DNA from: HGM11368 sp051883415
GTDB lineage: Bacteria > Bacillota > Clostridia > Christensenellales > UBA3700
NCBI GenBank assembly: GCA_051883415.1
Contig: JBJETR010000037.1
Coordinates: 1-44,800, forward strand
Direction of reading: 5' to 3'
DNA: 44,800 bases
A program made the translations under genes and the position numbers. The notes beneath the pieces are model-generated. The model did no database searches, was not told where the DNA came from, and saw nothing but the letters and a program-made list of their open reading frames with translations. Each line of letters opens with the position of its first letter. Position 1 is the first letter of the stretch. Shown here in pieces: positions 15,620 through 23,401 of this stretch.

Positions 15620-16381
15620 TTATTTCTCCTCTTTCAAAAATTCTTCTACAAAATTCGCATAGTCTGCGACAAGCGGACTCCCCGGGCGATAATCATATAC
15701 GCATACGCCTGCCATCGGTGCGTCGGCTGCAACGACTGACTGTCTAATACGACTTGCATAGACCTTGCTGCCGCAAGCCTTAGCGTATTCTTCTACGTGT
15801 GCAATACTTTGCTCCGTAGAGTTCCTACGCTTGTCCGCCATCGTCGCCAAAAAGCCACGTATGTGCAATTTAGCGTTTATTTGGCGTATCTCTTCGACGG
15901 TATCTATCAACAACTCTACGCCTTTCTCAGAGTTAAACTCGGGCTTGAACGGCACGACAATGTCATCACAAGCGGAAAAGACGTTGAGAGTGATAACACT
16001 CAAAGACGGGTTGCTATCTATGATGACGTAGTCGTATTGACCGTCTACGGCTCTCAAAGCACGTTTGAGATACAGTTCTCTACAAGGTTTGCCTGCAAGT
16101 ACCATATTCGCCGTTTCGAGTTCTATTCCCGAGCCGATAAAATCGAGCCTATCCTCGAGCGTATACGGCACCACGTTGTTTTTTGGATATAACAAAAAAC
16201 TCAATACAGGTGGGTTGTTTTCATCGACCGACACGCCGCACGACGTTGTTAAATTGCCTTGAGGGTCGAAGTCGATGAGTAACACCTTTTTGCCTCGACG
16301 GGCTAAGCCATACGCAAGCGCACTTGCGGTGGTGGTCTTAGCTACGCCGCCTTTTTGATTGACAATTCCTATTATCTTCAT
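15620..16381 (-). CDS. parA: ParA-family partition ATPase
   Basis: ParA ATPases move plasmid or element copies apart by cycling on and off the nucleoid. The 253-residue protein begins with the deviant Walker A box KGGVAKTT (residues 10-17). It continues with LLIDFDPQGNLTTSCG, the Walker B-like YDYVIIDSNPSLSVITLN and PFKPEFNSEKGVELLIDTVEEI, all Soj/ParA features. There is no N-terminal HTH, so it is the short type Ib form. The RHH gene follows immediately. An AAGGTGG ribosome site precedes the ATG. Its presence suggests the element spends time as an extrachromosomal replicon. Confidence 0.93.
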   Translation of the reverse strand: MKIIGIVNQKGGVAKTTTASALAYGLARRGKKVLLIDFDPQGNLTTSCGVSVDENNPPVLSFLLYPKNNVVPYTLEDRLDFIGSGIELETANMVLAGKPCRELYLKRALRAVDGQYDYVIIDSNPSLSVITLNVFSACDDIVVPFKPEFNSEKGVELLIDTVEEIRQINAKLHIRGFLATMADKRRNSTEQSIAHVEEYAKACGSKVYASRIRQSVVAADAPMAGVCVYDYRPGSPLVADYANFVEEFLKEEK

Positions 16382-16385
16382 ATAA

Positions 16386-17132
16386 TCACCACCTTTTCTC
16401 GAAAACTACGATACCCTCGTAGCAGTATACGTAGTAGTGTCCCGACAACGTAGTAGCAATGTTGCGTGGGCTATTCAACTGTTCGGCACTTTGATAGCAA
16501 TCGTAGTCGTAAATATTAAAGGTGCCGTTGACCTGACCAACAAACCTCATCTTGTTCGTTATCTCGTTTTCCTTTTCAAAAACGCCTATCCTCGTAGTCC
16601 CGTCGCCATAGCCGTTGCTAATCGTCATCGTCATATCTTTGTTGCCGACGAGCACGGAGCCAATATCGCTCTCTGTCTTGATGACGTTGTCCCCTATCGC
16701 AGCTCTAATTTCATACCAAAGACTTTTTTGCTCAAAGGGCTCTCCATCGTCCTCGAGGACGTCACCGTCCTCGTCTTCCTCGTCATCGTCGTCGACTTGT
16801 GGGGCATTGAGTTCGATACGTTCAATCGCTCCATCGTACTCAAGCTCGTAACTATCTATCTCAATCAAATTACCCTTTATGGTGATTATATCGTCCAAAA
16901 GCAAGTCGTCGTTATCGGTCGTCCAAACGTTCAAGAACAACTCTCTACTCTTTTCTTCGTTTTCACTCTTTGTCAAGTATCCTGCCATATTTTTCTCTTT
17001 TGGCAATGCTACGTTGAAATAATAATTTCTCGCCTCTTGCTCGTCGAAACTTGCGAATAGATATTCGCTTAAGATAACGTCACCATTACTGCGCTTAAAA
17101 TCTGCTACCTCTACTACGTATAAATTTTTCAT
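16386..17132 (-). CDS. Hypothetical element protein with acidic linker
   Basis: I do not recognise this 248-residue soluble protein. It has two parts joined by a very acidic linker (VDDDDEEDEDGDVLEDDGE, about residues 112-130). The N-terminal part (MKNLYVVEVADFKRSNGD...YLFASFDEQEARNYY) looks like a small alpha/beta domain, and the C-terminal part is rich in beta-type and Tyr residues (NGYGDGTTRIGVF, HYYVYCYEGIVVFEK). It follows array D and precedes parA by four bases, so it belongs to the maintenance end of the element. There is no signal peptide or membrane segment. Confidence 0.75.
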   Translation of the reverse strand: MKNLYVVEVADFKRSNGDVILSEYLFASFDEQEARNYYFNVALPKEKNMAGYLTKSENEEKSRELFLNVWTTDNDDLLLDDIITIKGNLIEIDSYELEYDGAIERIELNAPQVDDDDEEDEDGDVLEDDGEPFEQKSLWYEIRAAIGDNVIKTESDIGSVLVGNKDMTMTISNGYGDGTTRIGVFEKENEITNKMRFVGQVNGTFNIYDYDCYQSAEQLNSPRNIATTLSGHYYVYCYEGIVVFEKRW

Positions 17133-17147
17133 ACTATTTCTCCTTGT

Positions 17148-17194
17148 GTCTTTACTTTTTGTCTTTACGAATTGTCTTTACAAATCGTCTTTAC
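17148..17194. repeat. GTCTTTAC array D (4 direct units)
   Basis: Four GTCTTTAC units (spacers TTTTT, GAATT, AAATC), with no inverted unit visible, sit directly before the ribosome site of the 16386-17132 gene. The array abuts the 55-bp sequence duplicated around the assembly gap, so its true length is uncertain. Confidence 0.9.
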
Positions 17195-17394
17195 TATTTG
17201 TCAAAATACTCTCTCGACCATACCGTCGTAGCACTGAACNNNNNNNNNNNNNNNNNNNNNNNNNNNNNNNNNNNNNNNNNNNNNNNNNNNNNNNNNNNNN
17301 NNNNNNNNNNNNNNNNNNNNNNNNNNNNNNNNNNNNNNNTCGTCTTTACTATTTGTCAAAATACTCTCTCGACCATACCGTCGTAGCACTGAAC
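17185..17394. repeat. Identical 55-bp sequence on both sides of the assembly gap
   Basis: 17185-17239 and 17340-17394 are identical for all 55 bases up to the Ns. The sequence covers a GTCTTTAC unit and the last codons of the 17356-17778 gene. Confidence 0.95.
17240..17339. other. Assembly gap of 100 N
   Basis: One hundred undetermined bases, the conventional size for an unknown gap. The matching 55-bp flanks suggest that two contigs overlap here rather than that sequence is missing. Confidence 0.98.
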
Positions 17395-17778
17395 ACCAAC
17401 CATACCGTACTCAGAGCAATACTCTCTTGTCATATTCCAAACGTATGCCTCGGCTTGATAAATCGTCTTGCCATACTTAGTGACGTTGTAAGCGTCGTCC
17501 TCTTGGTACGGCGATACAATCAATAAGGAATACGTCTCACCGCCTACGTCCCTGAGGTGTTCGTGCGTGATGGCGTACACGACGCCCTCGCCTTTGCTTT
17601 CGATTTTGTCCATCAACTTCGCAACGTCGGGTCTTTGCGCTACTTCGATGACTTCCCCGTCATCGAAGATATAGACTTTATTCTCAGCGACGTATTGTTG
17701 GATATACGTATCGTGGATTGACAATCTACGCAAATACTTCTCACCAAGTCTTTTCATCTCATCTTTAGTCCACTTCAT
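17356..17778 (-). CDS. Hypothetical element protein, first gene of the leftward maintenance operon
   Basis: This 140-residue soluble protein, not recognised, starts MKWTKDEMKRLGEKYLRRL after a CAAGGAG site. It contains YIFDDGEVIEVAQRP, YAITHEHLRDVGGETYSLLIVSPYQEDD and a C-terminal YGMVGVQCYDGMVERVF. It is the first gene after the divergent promoter region, with array E in its leader. Because the final 39 bases are repeated across the gap, the stop is read in the right-hand copy and would be the same in the left-hand one. Confidence 0.75.
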   Translation of the reverse strand: MKWTKDEMKRLGEKYLRRLSIHDTYIQQYVAENKVYIFDDGEVIEVAQRPDVAKLMDKIESKGEGVVYAITHEHLRDVGGETYSLLIVSPYQEDDAYNVTKYGKTIYQAEAYVWNMTREYCSEYGMVGVQCYDGMVERVF

Positions 17779-17793
17779 TGCTATTCTCCTTGC

Positions 17794-17840
17794 GTCTTTA
17801 CTTTCGGTAAAGACAAATCGTCTTTACAAATTGTCTTTAC
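17794..17840. repeat. GTCTTTAC array E (3 direct + 1 inverted unit)
   Basis: GTCTTTAC, TTTCG, GTAAAGAC, AAATC, GTCTTTAC, AAATT, GTCTTTAC. It fills the leader between the minus-strand promoter and the ribosome site of the 17778 gene. Its last unit overlaps the palindrome at 17836. Confidence 0.95.
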
Positions 17841-17897
17841 AATTATATTGTAAACGATAATTTAACATTTGTCAACATTATTTTTACAATGTAAAAA
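17836..17897. promoter_or_regulatory. Two related palindromic operators
   Basis: TTTACAATTATATTGTAAA (17836-17854) has 8-base arms and covers the -10 box of the leftward promoter. TTTTTACAATGTAAAAA (17881-17897) has 8-base arms around one base and lies just upstream of the -35 box. Both share the half-site TTTACA. They are probably bound by the divergent Xre protein (inference). Confidence 0.65.
17847..17875 (-). promoter_or_regulatory. Leftward promoter of the maintenance operon
   Basis: On the minus strand TTGACA (17875-17870), a 17-base spacer and TACAAT (17852-17847) make a near-consensus promoter for the 17778, 17132, parA, RHH and VapD genes. Confidence 0.8.
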
Positions 17898-17939
17898 TAT
17901 TTTTTACAAAACTATATTATAATTGACACAGTAAACATA

Positions 17940-17968
17940 TTGACAACGTTATTCTTTTTGTCTATAAT
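17940..17968 (+). promoter_or_regulatory. Consensus promoter of the Xre gene
   Basis: TTGACA (17940-17945), a 17-base spacer and TATAAT (17963-17968) match the consensus exactly. The Xre ATG is at 17997 with AGAGG before it. Confidence 0.9.
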
Positions 17969-17996
17969 AATATCAATATAAAGTTAGAGGTAACCT

Positions 17997-18209
17997 ATGA
18001 TGAGCACTGCGCAAAAAATAAAAATCTTGTTGTCATATCGCAATATGTCTCAATCTCAACTCGCCGATAAGATGAACATTTCTCGTCAAAAACTGTGTAA
18101 TAAATTCAAGCGCAACAACTTCTCGGAAGATGAGTTGATTTTAATTGCTAAAATATTGGACTGCACCTACTACACAACTTTTGAGTTTCCCGACGGTTTC
18201 AAAGTATGA
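17997..18209 (+). CDS. Xre-family regulator, likely repressor of the element
   Basis: The 70-residue protein consists of one HTH domain: AQKIKILLSYRNMSQSQLADKMNISRQKLCNKFKRNNF, then DELILIAKILDCTYYTTFEF. It is read against the conjugation genes from a perfect promoter. The divergent promoter for the maintenance operon begins about 120 bases away, with two TTTACA-type palindromes between. This layout is that of a switch between quiet and active element states. Lacking a protease or sensor partner in view, its inducer is unknown. A hairpin terminator ends the gene. Confidence 0.85.
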   Translation: MMSTAQKIKILLSYRNMSQSQLADKMNISRQKLCNKFKRNNFSEDELILIAKILDCTYYTTFEFPDGFKV

Positions 18210-18216
18210 CTTGTTT

Positions 18217-18249
18217 CCGCTCACCAATTAAGGTGAGCGGTATTTTTTT
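18217..18249 (+). terminator. Terminator of the Xre gene
   Basis: CCGCTCACC (18217-18225) and GGTGAGCGG (18232-18240) pair around a six-base loop, followed by TATTTTTTT. The T run overlaps the end of the convergent virB4 gene. Confidence 0.9.
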
Positions 18250-20884
18250 ACTGCCCACGTGTCTCTTCGATACGGCTCAAAAAGTCTTTGTCCGTGAAGA
18301 CTGACTCAGTGAGATTGTTGGTCATAATCGAATACACGCTACGCTCGTTATAGGCACCAATATAGAAACACTCGCCCATACCTGCAGAGATTATGAGATT
18401 TTGCTCTTCTTCGTTGATAGGGTTGTTTTTGTAGAGTTCCGCAAGGTCGACGACGTCGGCAGGGTTTAGCGCAAAAACAAAGGTGTATTGAGTGTTCTTG
18501 ATGACGGCAGACGTCTTGGCTCTCAACTCTTCATTGGCTATCCAATCGCCCACGTTTTGCGTGGCAGGGATAAAGGTACCATCGTATTTCCTTATGCGCT
18601 TGGTCATTTGATAGAAAAAGTCGATTGCAATAGGATACTTCGGGTCGATGAACAAGTGCGCCTCATCGGCTACGATGACTATCCTATGCGGTTTATCGGC
18701 ATTTCTATTGCGCTCTCGAATATTGATGACCTGTTGCTCCAAAAAGCGGAAAACAAGCAACATTTGAGCATTGGCAACGAGATTATTTTTGTTGGCGAAT
18801 AGGCTTTGGAAGTTGAAGACCGTCATCACGCTCTCAGAGGTCAACGTAGACGGCTTACCCCATAGGTCACTATATCTTCCGCCCGACGTAAACTTTTTGA
18901 CGTAGCTCAACGCCTTGAGATAAAGCGGCTTGACGTTCTCGCTCTTTTCTTCTTTTTCTTTTTGTGTCAACAACTTGTACAAGTCATCGAAGACGGGGAA
19001 GTCTTGAGGTTTGAATTTCGATACGTCGACGTCAGGCGTTATGCCATGCACGGCGTACATATCGACAATGGCGTTGTTGATGAGCTCGAGCGTATCAGAA
19101 TCGCACCCCTCAAGAATTACCTTGAAGAAACTCTCCAACGTCTTGAGATGAGAGTAAAATACTTGACTTGACGGCGCCACGTTGCCGTCTTCCGTCAATA
19201 TTTGATAGATATGGAAAGGGTTAAGACAACCCTTGCTCGCACTTCCTACGTCTATCATCTCTCCGCCCACGTTGCGCACGAGCACCCCGTACTCGTTTTC
19301 GGGGTCTACGACAAAGCACGTGCAACCGTCGGCAATGGACTGCGTCAACAAGGTCTTGAGGAAGTATGACTTACCACTTCCCGGACGACCGAAGACCATC
19401 GTGTTGGCGTTGCGATGCGTTCCGTCTTTCTTCCACATATTCCAAATTACCGGATAGGCGCCTGCGCCGTACAAAATGCCGTCAGGCTCTATCATCGACG
19501 TGTGGACAAACGGAAATACTGCAGCAATACTTCTACCGTTGATTCCACGCTCAATATTGCGCAATGCGCCACGTCTCGATATATTGGCCGTAACAAAGCC
19601 GTCTTGTTGACGGAAGTAGAGGTTGTCCGTGACAAAGCCTCTCACTCTTATACGGCTACCTACGCTCTTTCTAAAGGCTCTCTCGGGGTCTTCATAGCAA
19701 AAGCCCGTGATGACCGTAGTGACGTCGTATAAGCCCTCTCCGCCGTTTTGCAGCGACGTCAATAGCGAAGACATACTGTCGAGGTGCGTTTCTTGCTCGA
19801 GCACTTCGCTCGCTTTGTACAACTCTTCTCGAGCAAGGAGCTCTCGGCAAACTTTGTCCACACGTTGTATGGCTTTGTGTTGGTCTACGGGCGTCAAGTG
19901 CATTACCACCTTAGTCTTGTCTATATCGAACAATTCGGCGCCCCACGCCGCTCCTACGGTCAACGGATAATCGGCAATCGTATAATTAAACGCTTTGACA
20001 CCATTGATTTCGTATCCACTTGCGGAAAACTTTATCTCGGTAGGCTTTACCCAATCGAGCAACTCTTTGTTGCCCTTTGAAAGCGCCTCTCGTTCGTTGA
20101 AGTTGCGTGTGTTGCAATACTTTAGGAACACCGCAACGTCGACGGCTTTATCGAGCACCTTGCACTCGAGTTCGGCACTGCGTAAATACGAGCATATTTG
20201 CTCGGATACACGGGTAGCCTCTTTTTTGAGACTGTCATAGACCACGATATAGTATTCTGCCTTATATACGGGGTCTTGAGAGTTAAAATACTTGAGTTGC
20301 TCTTCTCTTGCGCCGAGTACCGCTTTGCGCACTTTGGCGGTAGTAGAATCTCCTACGACTTCGCTCTTAGTGGACGCCAACTTTTTGATAAAATCGTCAA
20401 AAATGATAGGTCTATCTATTTTGACAATATCCATAGCCTTGCCCGTATCGAGGCAAGAAAGTGCTCGAGCTACAGCCTCTATATCTCGTTCTTGAGTCCA
20501 CTCGGTCTCGAGAGCAAAGACTTTGCTACCGACCTTGATTACTCTGCCATAATAACCGGGATAAACAATAGTTCCGTCCTCTTCGAGCCCCGTATATGGG
20601 ACGAGCTTGTCTACGCTTTTTCCTTTATATTTTTTTCGAGAAAAAATATACTTGAAAAAGCCGAGAATTTCCTCATACATAAGCACGTCTCGTCCGCTCG
20701 GCAACATAAGGAATAAGAAGATAAACGTCATCGCTGCGCCGATGAGCCACTTGTATTTGAGATTGCTCGCCACAGTCAGGACGACCAAAGCGAACATTAT
20801 TACGGCAATTATCATATCCTTTATGCCGTAAGACTTCCATATAGTCGTTTTGATTTTAGTCTGTTTAGGTATGTATCTTATCAT
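18248..20884 (-). CDS. virB4: VirB4/TraE-type conjugation ATPase with PrgI-like N-terminus
   Basis: This cytoplasmic ATPase energises assembly of the conjugative type IV secretion channel. The 878-residue protein opens with a PrgI-like segment: a basic start (MIRYIPKQTKIKTTIWKSYG) and two adjacent membrane helices (about 24-40 and 46-61). That piece is often a separate protein, so here it looks fused. Walker A is GRPGSGKS (499-506). Walker B is IVIVADEAHLFI (about 710), followed by ATQNVGDWI, a typical VirB4 motif near the end. An AAGGAGA site precedes the ATG, and it follows the VirB6-like gene by 11 bases. All catalytic motifs are intact. Confidence 0.93.
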   Translation of the reverse strand: MIRYIPKQTKIKTTIWKSYGIKDMIIAVIMFALVVLTVASNLKYKWLIGAAMTFIFLFLMLPSGRDVLMYEEILGFFKYIFSRKKYKGKSVDKLVPYTGLEEDGTIVYPGYYGRVIKVGSKVFALETEWTQERDIEAVARALSCLDTGKAMDIVKIDRPIIFDDFIKKLASTKSEVVGDSTTAKVRKAVLGAREEQLKYFNSQDPVYKAEYYIVVYDSLKKEATRVSEQICSYLRSAELECKVLDKAVDVAVFLKYCNTRNFNEREALSKGNKELLDWVKPTEIKFSASGYEINGVKAFNYTIADYPLTVGAAWGAELFDIDKTKVVMHLTPVDQHKAIQRVDKVCRELLAREELYKASEVLEQETHLDSMSSLLTSLQNGGEGLYDVTTVITGFCYEDPERAFRKSVGSRIRVRGFVTDNLYFRQQDGFVTANISRRGALRNIERGINGRSIAAVFPFVHTSMIEPDGILYGAGAYPVIWNMWKKDGTHRNANTMVFGRPGSGKSYFLKTLLTQSIADGCTCFVVDPENEYGVLVRNVGGEMIDVGSASKGCLNPFHIYQILTEDGNVAPSSQVFYSHLKTLESFFKVILEGCDSDTLELINNAIVDMYAVHGITPDVDVSKFKPQDFPVFDDLYKLLTQKEKEEKSENVKPLYLKALSYVKKFTSGGRYSDLWGKPSTLTSESVMTVFNFQSLFANKNNLVANAQMLLVFRFLEQQVINIRERNRNADKPHRIVIVADEAHLFIDPKYPIAIDFFYQMTKRIRKYDGTFIPATQNVGDWIANEELRAKTSAVIKNTQYTFVFALNPADVVDLAELYKNNPINEEEQNLIISAGMGECFYIGAYNERSVYSIMTNNLTESVFTDKDFLSRIEETRGQ

Positions 20885-20895
20885 AATGCGTCTCC

Positions 20896-22344
20896 TTACA
20901 AGTCAATATCAAGTCCGTTTTTGCGGACGTTGTTGAGGTCTCGAACTGTTCTTATTCCGTTAGCAACGCCACCAATCACGCCTCGATTTTCGCCAAGGCT
21001 ACGACCAAAGCGAGTCTTCATATCTCCCATTTTGTTCTTCAAACCCGTGCCAACGCTCACGTAACTATCACCCGACTTCACACCGCCCGTGAGTACGGTT
21101 GCGCCGACGTTGGCGATTTTACCTGCAGCTTGCACTATTCCACGTTCTCTCGTATGAGTAAATGGGTTATATTGACCAAAGGTAAGACGTGCGGCTCCTT
21201 TGACGGCTCGAGCCGAGCCCATAACGCCTGCAAACATTGTGCGCATACCGTGCGCTGCCTGACGACTCTCTTGAGCGTCCGTACCAAGTAGACGTGCGAA
21301 GAATAATTGACCGTTAGAGATGGTCAGAGCGCCGCATATGATGAGTAGTACCCTCATCAACGTCGTTAGCGTAGGTTGCCCTGTTATGCTCAATTTGCTA
21401 AGCAGCGGCAAGATGATTATGTAGATATTGACGGCAAAAACCGTACCGTAGGCAAGCAACGTCTTGGATATTGCCGTCTCTCGCCAAAGTTTGAACTTAG
21501 CGCCGTCGTCAAGGGGCAACGTCGACATAATCAGCGGCGACGTCAATAGCATAAATACGAGGTCGTATAATCGTGTGACAAGCCCCATCACGGCGACGAA
21601 CATTACTACTACGATGATTATTGAGGCAGGCACGCCTATGAAAAAGTCGTATTTGTCTATATCAACAAAACCACCGTCCCTATCTTTTTCCTCGCCACTC
21701 TCGAATATACCTAAGTCATCTTTCTTATATACACCGAACACCTTATCAGGGGTGACGCCGCTCCAATCGGAATTGAAGACATAATAAACGTTGCCTTGCT
21801 CGTCGGTAGCAGTTTTATTTTCATCGCTACCAAAAATGGCAATGAGTCCCTCTTCTCTTATCGTGCACCCCTCTCTCGGCGTGATATTTATCCAAGCGTC
21901 ATCGTCTATGCCTGCTACAAAGAGTTGTTGCCCGATAGTGAGACGATTATCTTGAGCCAAGGCTCCGTCGACTTGTTGCAATACGACGTTGGCGCCGTAT
22001 ATAAAGCCGAATAGACACATTATCACCAAAATCATAGACAATATTGCAGTCAACATTTTGGCAAGAATTTTACCTACCGTCTTCTTGACCACTACCATAT
22101 TTTTGACGATGGCGATGACGGTAAATATCCCCGTACACGCCACGCCGATGACAAATAACGCCCAAAAGGCATTGATGACGGTTTGATTGGTGACGAAGTA
22201 TTCGAGTAACGTACCCTTTCCGCTTTCGCCTATGGCGACGTCCTCGATACCCGAGAAGACAGAAAAGAGCTGCATTATCATATCGACCACTCTAAGCACG
22301 CCAATCTCTATCCACATTAAGACTTTTAGAAAAAATACTTTCAT
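20896..22344 (-). CDS. VirB6-like polytopic channel protein
   Basis: This 482-residue membrane protein resembles the Mbov_0396-type transmembrane proteins of Gram-positive and mollicute ICEs, the VirB6/TrbL counterpart of the inner-membrane channel. Helices occur at about residues 60-85 and 95-118. A long outside loop (about 120-235) contains GCTIREEGLIAIFGSD. More helices follow at about 236-262, 266-280, 300-320 and 325-345. The C-terminal 130 residues are soluble, Gly-rich and basic (TRERGIVQAAGKIANVGATVLTGG). It sits directly before virB4, the usual order. The assignment rests on size, topology and context. Confidence 0.75.
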   Translation of the reverse strand: MKVFFLKVLMWIEIGVLRVVDMIMQLFSVFSGIEDVAIGESGKGTLLEYFVTNQTVINAFWALFVIGVACTGIFTVIAIVKNMVVVKKTVGKILAKMLTAILSMILVIMCLFGFIYGANVVLQQVDGALAQDNRLTIGQQLFVAGIDDDAWINITPREGCTIREEGLIAIFGSDENKTATDEQGNVYYVFNSDWSGVTPDKVFGVYKKDDLGIFESGEEKDRDGGFVDIDKYDFFIGVPASIIIVVVMFVAVMGLVTRLYDLVFMLLTSPLIMSTLPLDDGAKFKLWRETAISKTLLAYGTVFAVNIYIIILPLLSKLSITGQPTLTTLMRVLLIICGALTISNGQLFFARLLGTDAQESRQAAHGMRTMFAGVMGSARAVKGAARLTFGQYNPFTHTRERGIVQAAGKIANVGATVLTGGVKSGDSYVSVGTGLKNKMGDMKTRFGRSLGENRGVIGGVANGIRTVRDLNNVRKNGLDIDL

Positions 22345-22355
22345 ACTATATCTCC

Positions 22356-22384
22356 TTGTGTTTTGCTCCCAAATATGCTATAAT
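22356..22384 (+). promoter_or_regulatory. Promoter of the lipoprotein gene
   Basis: TTGTGT (22356-22361), a 17-base spacer and TATAAT (22379-22384), 29 bases before the lipoprotein ATG. It overlaps the leader of the divergent VirB6-like gene. Confidence 0.7.
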
Positions 22385-22412
22385 GAATATAGATATTTAG
22401 GGGGTTTGTTTT

Positions 22413-22892
22413 ATGAAAAAACTCGTTACTGTTTTGCTACTAATTACTATTTTTTCTTGTGCTCTCGTCCTCGTCGGTTGCACCGTCAATAAGGATAAGA
22501 ACGGTGACCAAATCGGGCAATCGAATACGCTTACTACTGACCCGATTGTCGGTAAATATATGTATGTAAAACAAAATACTTCCGATTATGACTATTATCT
22601 TCTCATTACCAAAGACGGCTTTGTTAAAAGCTATAAAGTTGCTTATCGTTCTGATAACACGCCATATCTTATCGAAGGCGGAGAGGCATATAATACCGAT
22701 TATTGGGTTTATCACAAAGATACCGAGACTTATGAGGTCTACGACCTCAATATCATTACCAACAATAAAAATAACGTATCATACTATAATCTCTCCGATA
22801 TTAAAGACGGTAAAATTATTAACTCAAGCGGTGAGTTAAAATATACCCGTATCACCGACGACGAGTGGCCTGACTGTATTCCTGAAGAATAA
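22413..22892 (+). CDS. Small lipoprotein read against the transfer operon
   Basis: The 159-residue protein has a clear lipoprotein signal (MKKLVTVLLLITIFSCALVLVGC, Cys23). A Ser/Thr-rich linker follows, then a compact Tyr-rich domain with repeated strand-like segments (GKYMYVKQNTSDYDYYLLITKDGFV, NTDYWVYHKDTETYEVYDL). It has its own promoter and terminator inside the type IV secretion operon but on the opposite strand, so it can be made when transfer genes are silent. Lipoproteins encoded this way on conjugative elements often give entry exclusion or surface effects. That role is only a hypothesis here. No family was recognised. Confidence 0.85.
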   Translation: MKKLVTVLLLITIFSCALVLVGCTVNKDKNGDQIGQSNTLTTDPIVGKYMYVKQNTSDYDYYLLITKDGFVKSYKVAYRSDNTPYLIEGGEAYNTDYWVYHKDTETYEVYDLNIITNNKNNVSYYNLSDIKDGKIINSSGELKYTRITDDEWPDCIPEE

Positions 22893-22912
22893 AGGCTACG
22901 ACCGCCTCGTCT

Positions 22913-22939
22913 CGCTCCCCATCGAGGGGAGCGTTTTTT
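22913..22939 (+). terminator. Terminator of the lipoprotein gene
   Basis: CGCTCCCC and GGGGAGCG pair around a short loop, followed by six T residues. Confidence 0.92.
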
Positions 22940-22964
22940 GTAGACACAAAGAAAAATAGCGGTG

Positions 22965-23011
22965 GTAAAGACGAATTGTCTTTACAAATTGTCTTTACTT
23001 TTTGTCTTTAC
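22965..23011. repeat. GTCTTTAC array F (1 inverted + 3 direct units)
   Basis: GTAAAGAC followed by three GTCTTTAC units (spacers GAATT, AAATT, TTTTT). The array runs into the coding end of the 22995-23339 gene, supplying its KDKK end and stop. Confidence 0.95.
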
Positions 23012-23339
23012 GCTTGATTGAGAGCAAGCATTTGTCCTTGTTGAGCAACAACTCAGACTTGCGTATTTCTATCTCGGCTCGAAGAAACAACATTGCGCTA
23101 TTGGGTAGCGTAAAGAGTGGGTGCAACTGTCCTCTATCTACCATACGGTATATAGTCGCTCTATTGACGTCTAAGTATTCTGCTACCCACCTAACGCCCA
23201 CTATTTGCTCTTGCAAGCGTTGCTTTTCTTCTTGGATAATTGCCTCAACGTCACTCTCCATACCACGCAGTTTCTCGACACGCTCTTCTATCTCTTCGTT
23301 GAGCTTTGTTATCGCTTTGAGTACCTCGTATTTTTGCAT
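22995..23339 (-). CDS. HTH (MerR/excisionase-like) protein, paralogue 1
   Basis: The 114-residue protein has an N-terminal coiled coil (ITKLNEEIEERVEKLRGMESDVEAIIQEEKQRL). It is followed by a MerR/AlpA-type winged-helix segment, VRWVAEYLDVNRATIYRMVDRGQLHPLF, and LFLRAEIEIRKSELL. The C-terminus KRKDKK and the stop codon are encoded by GTCTTTAC repeat units. It is about one-third identical by eye to the next gene upstream (23385-23696), with the same architecture, so the two arose by duplication. The family includes excisionases and small transcription factors. No integrase is nearby, so regulation of transfer genes seems more likely. Confidence 0.8.
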   Translation of the reverse strand: MQKYEVLKAITKLNEEIEERVEKLRGMESDVEAIIQEEKQRLQEQIVGVRWVAEYLDVNRATIYRMVDRGQLHPLFTLPNSAMLFLRAEIEIRKSELLLNKDKCLLSIKRKDKK

Positions 23340-23354
23340 TGTGTATTCTCCTCA

Positions 23355-23401
23355 GTAAAGACGAATTGTCTTTACAAATCGTCTTTACTTTTTGTCTTTA
23401 C
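23355..23401. repeat. GTCTTTAC array G (1 inverted + 3 direct units)
   Basis: GTAAAGAC followed by three GTCTTTAC units (spacers GAATT, AAATC, TTTTT), nearly identical to array F. It overlaps the end of the 23385-23696 gene. Confidence 0.95.
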
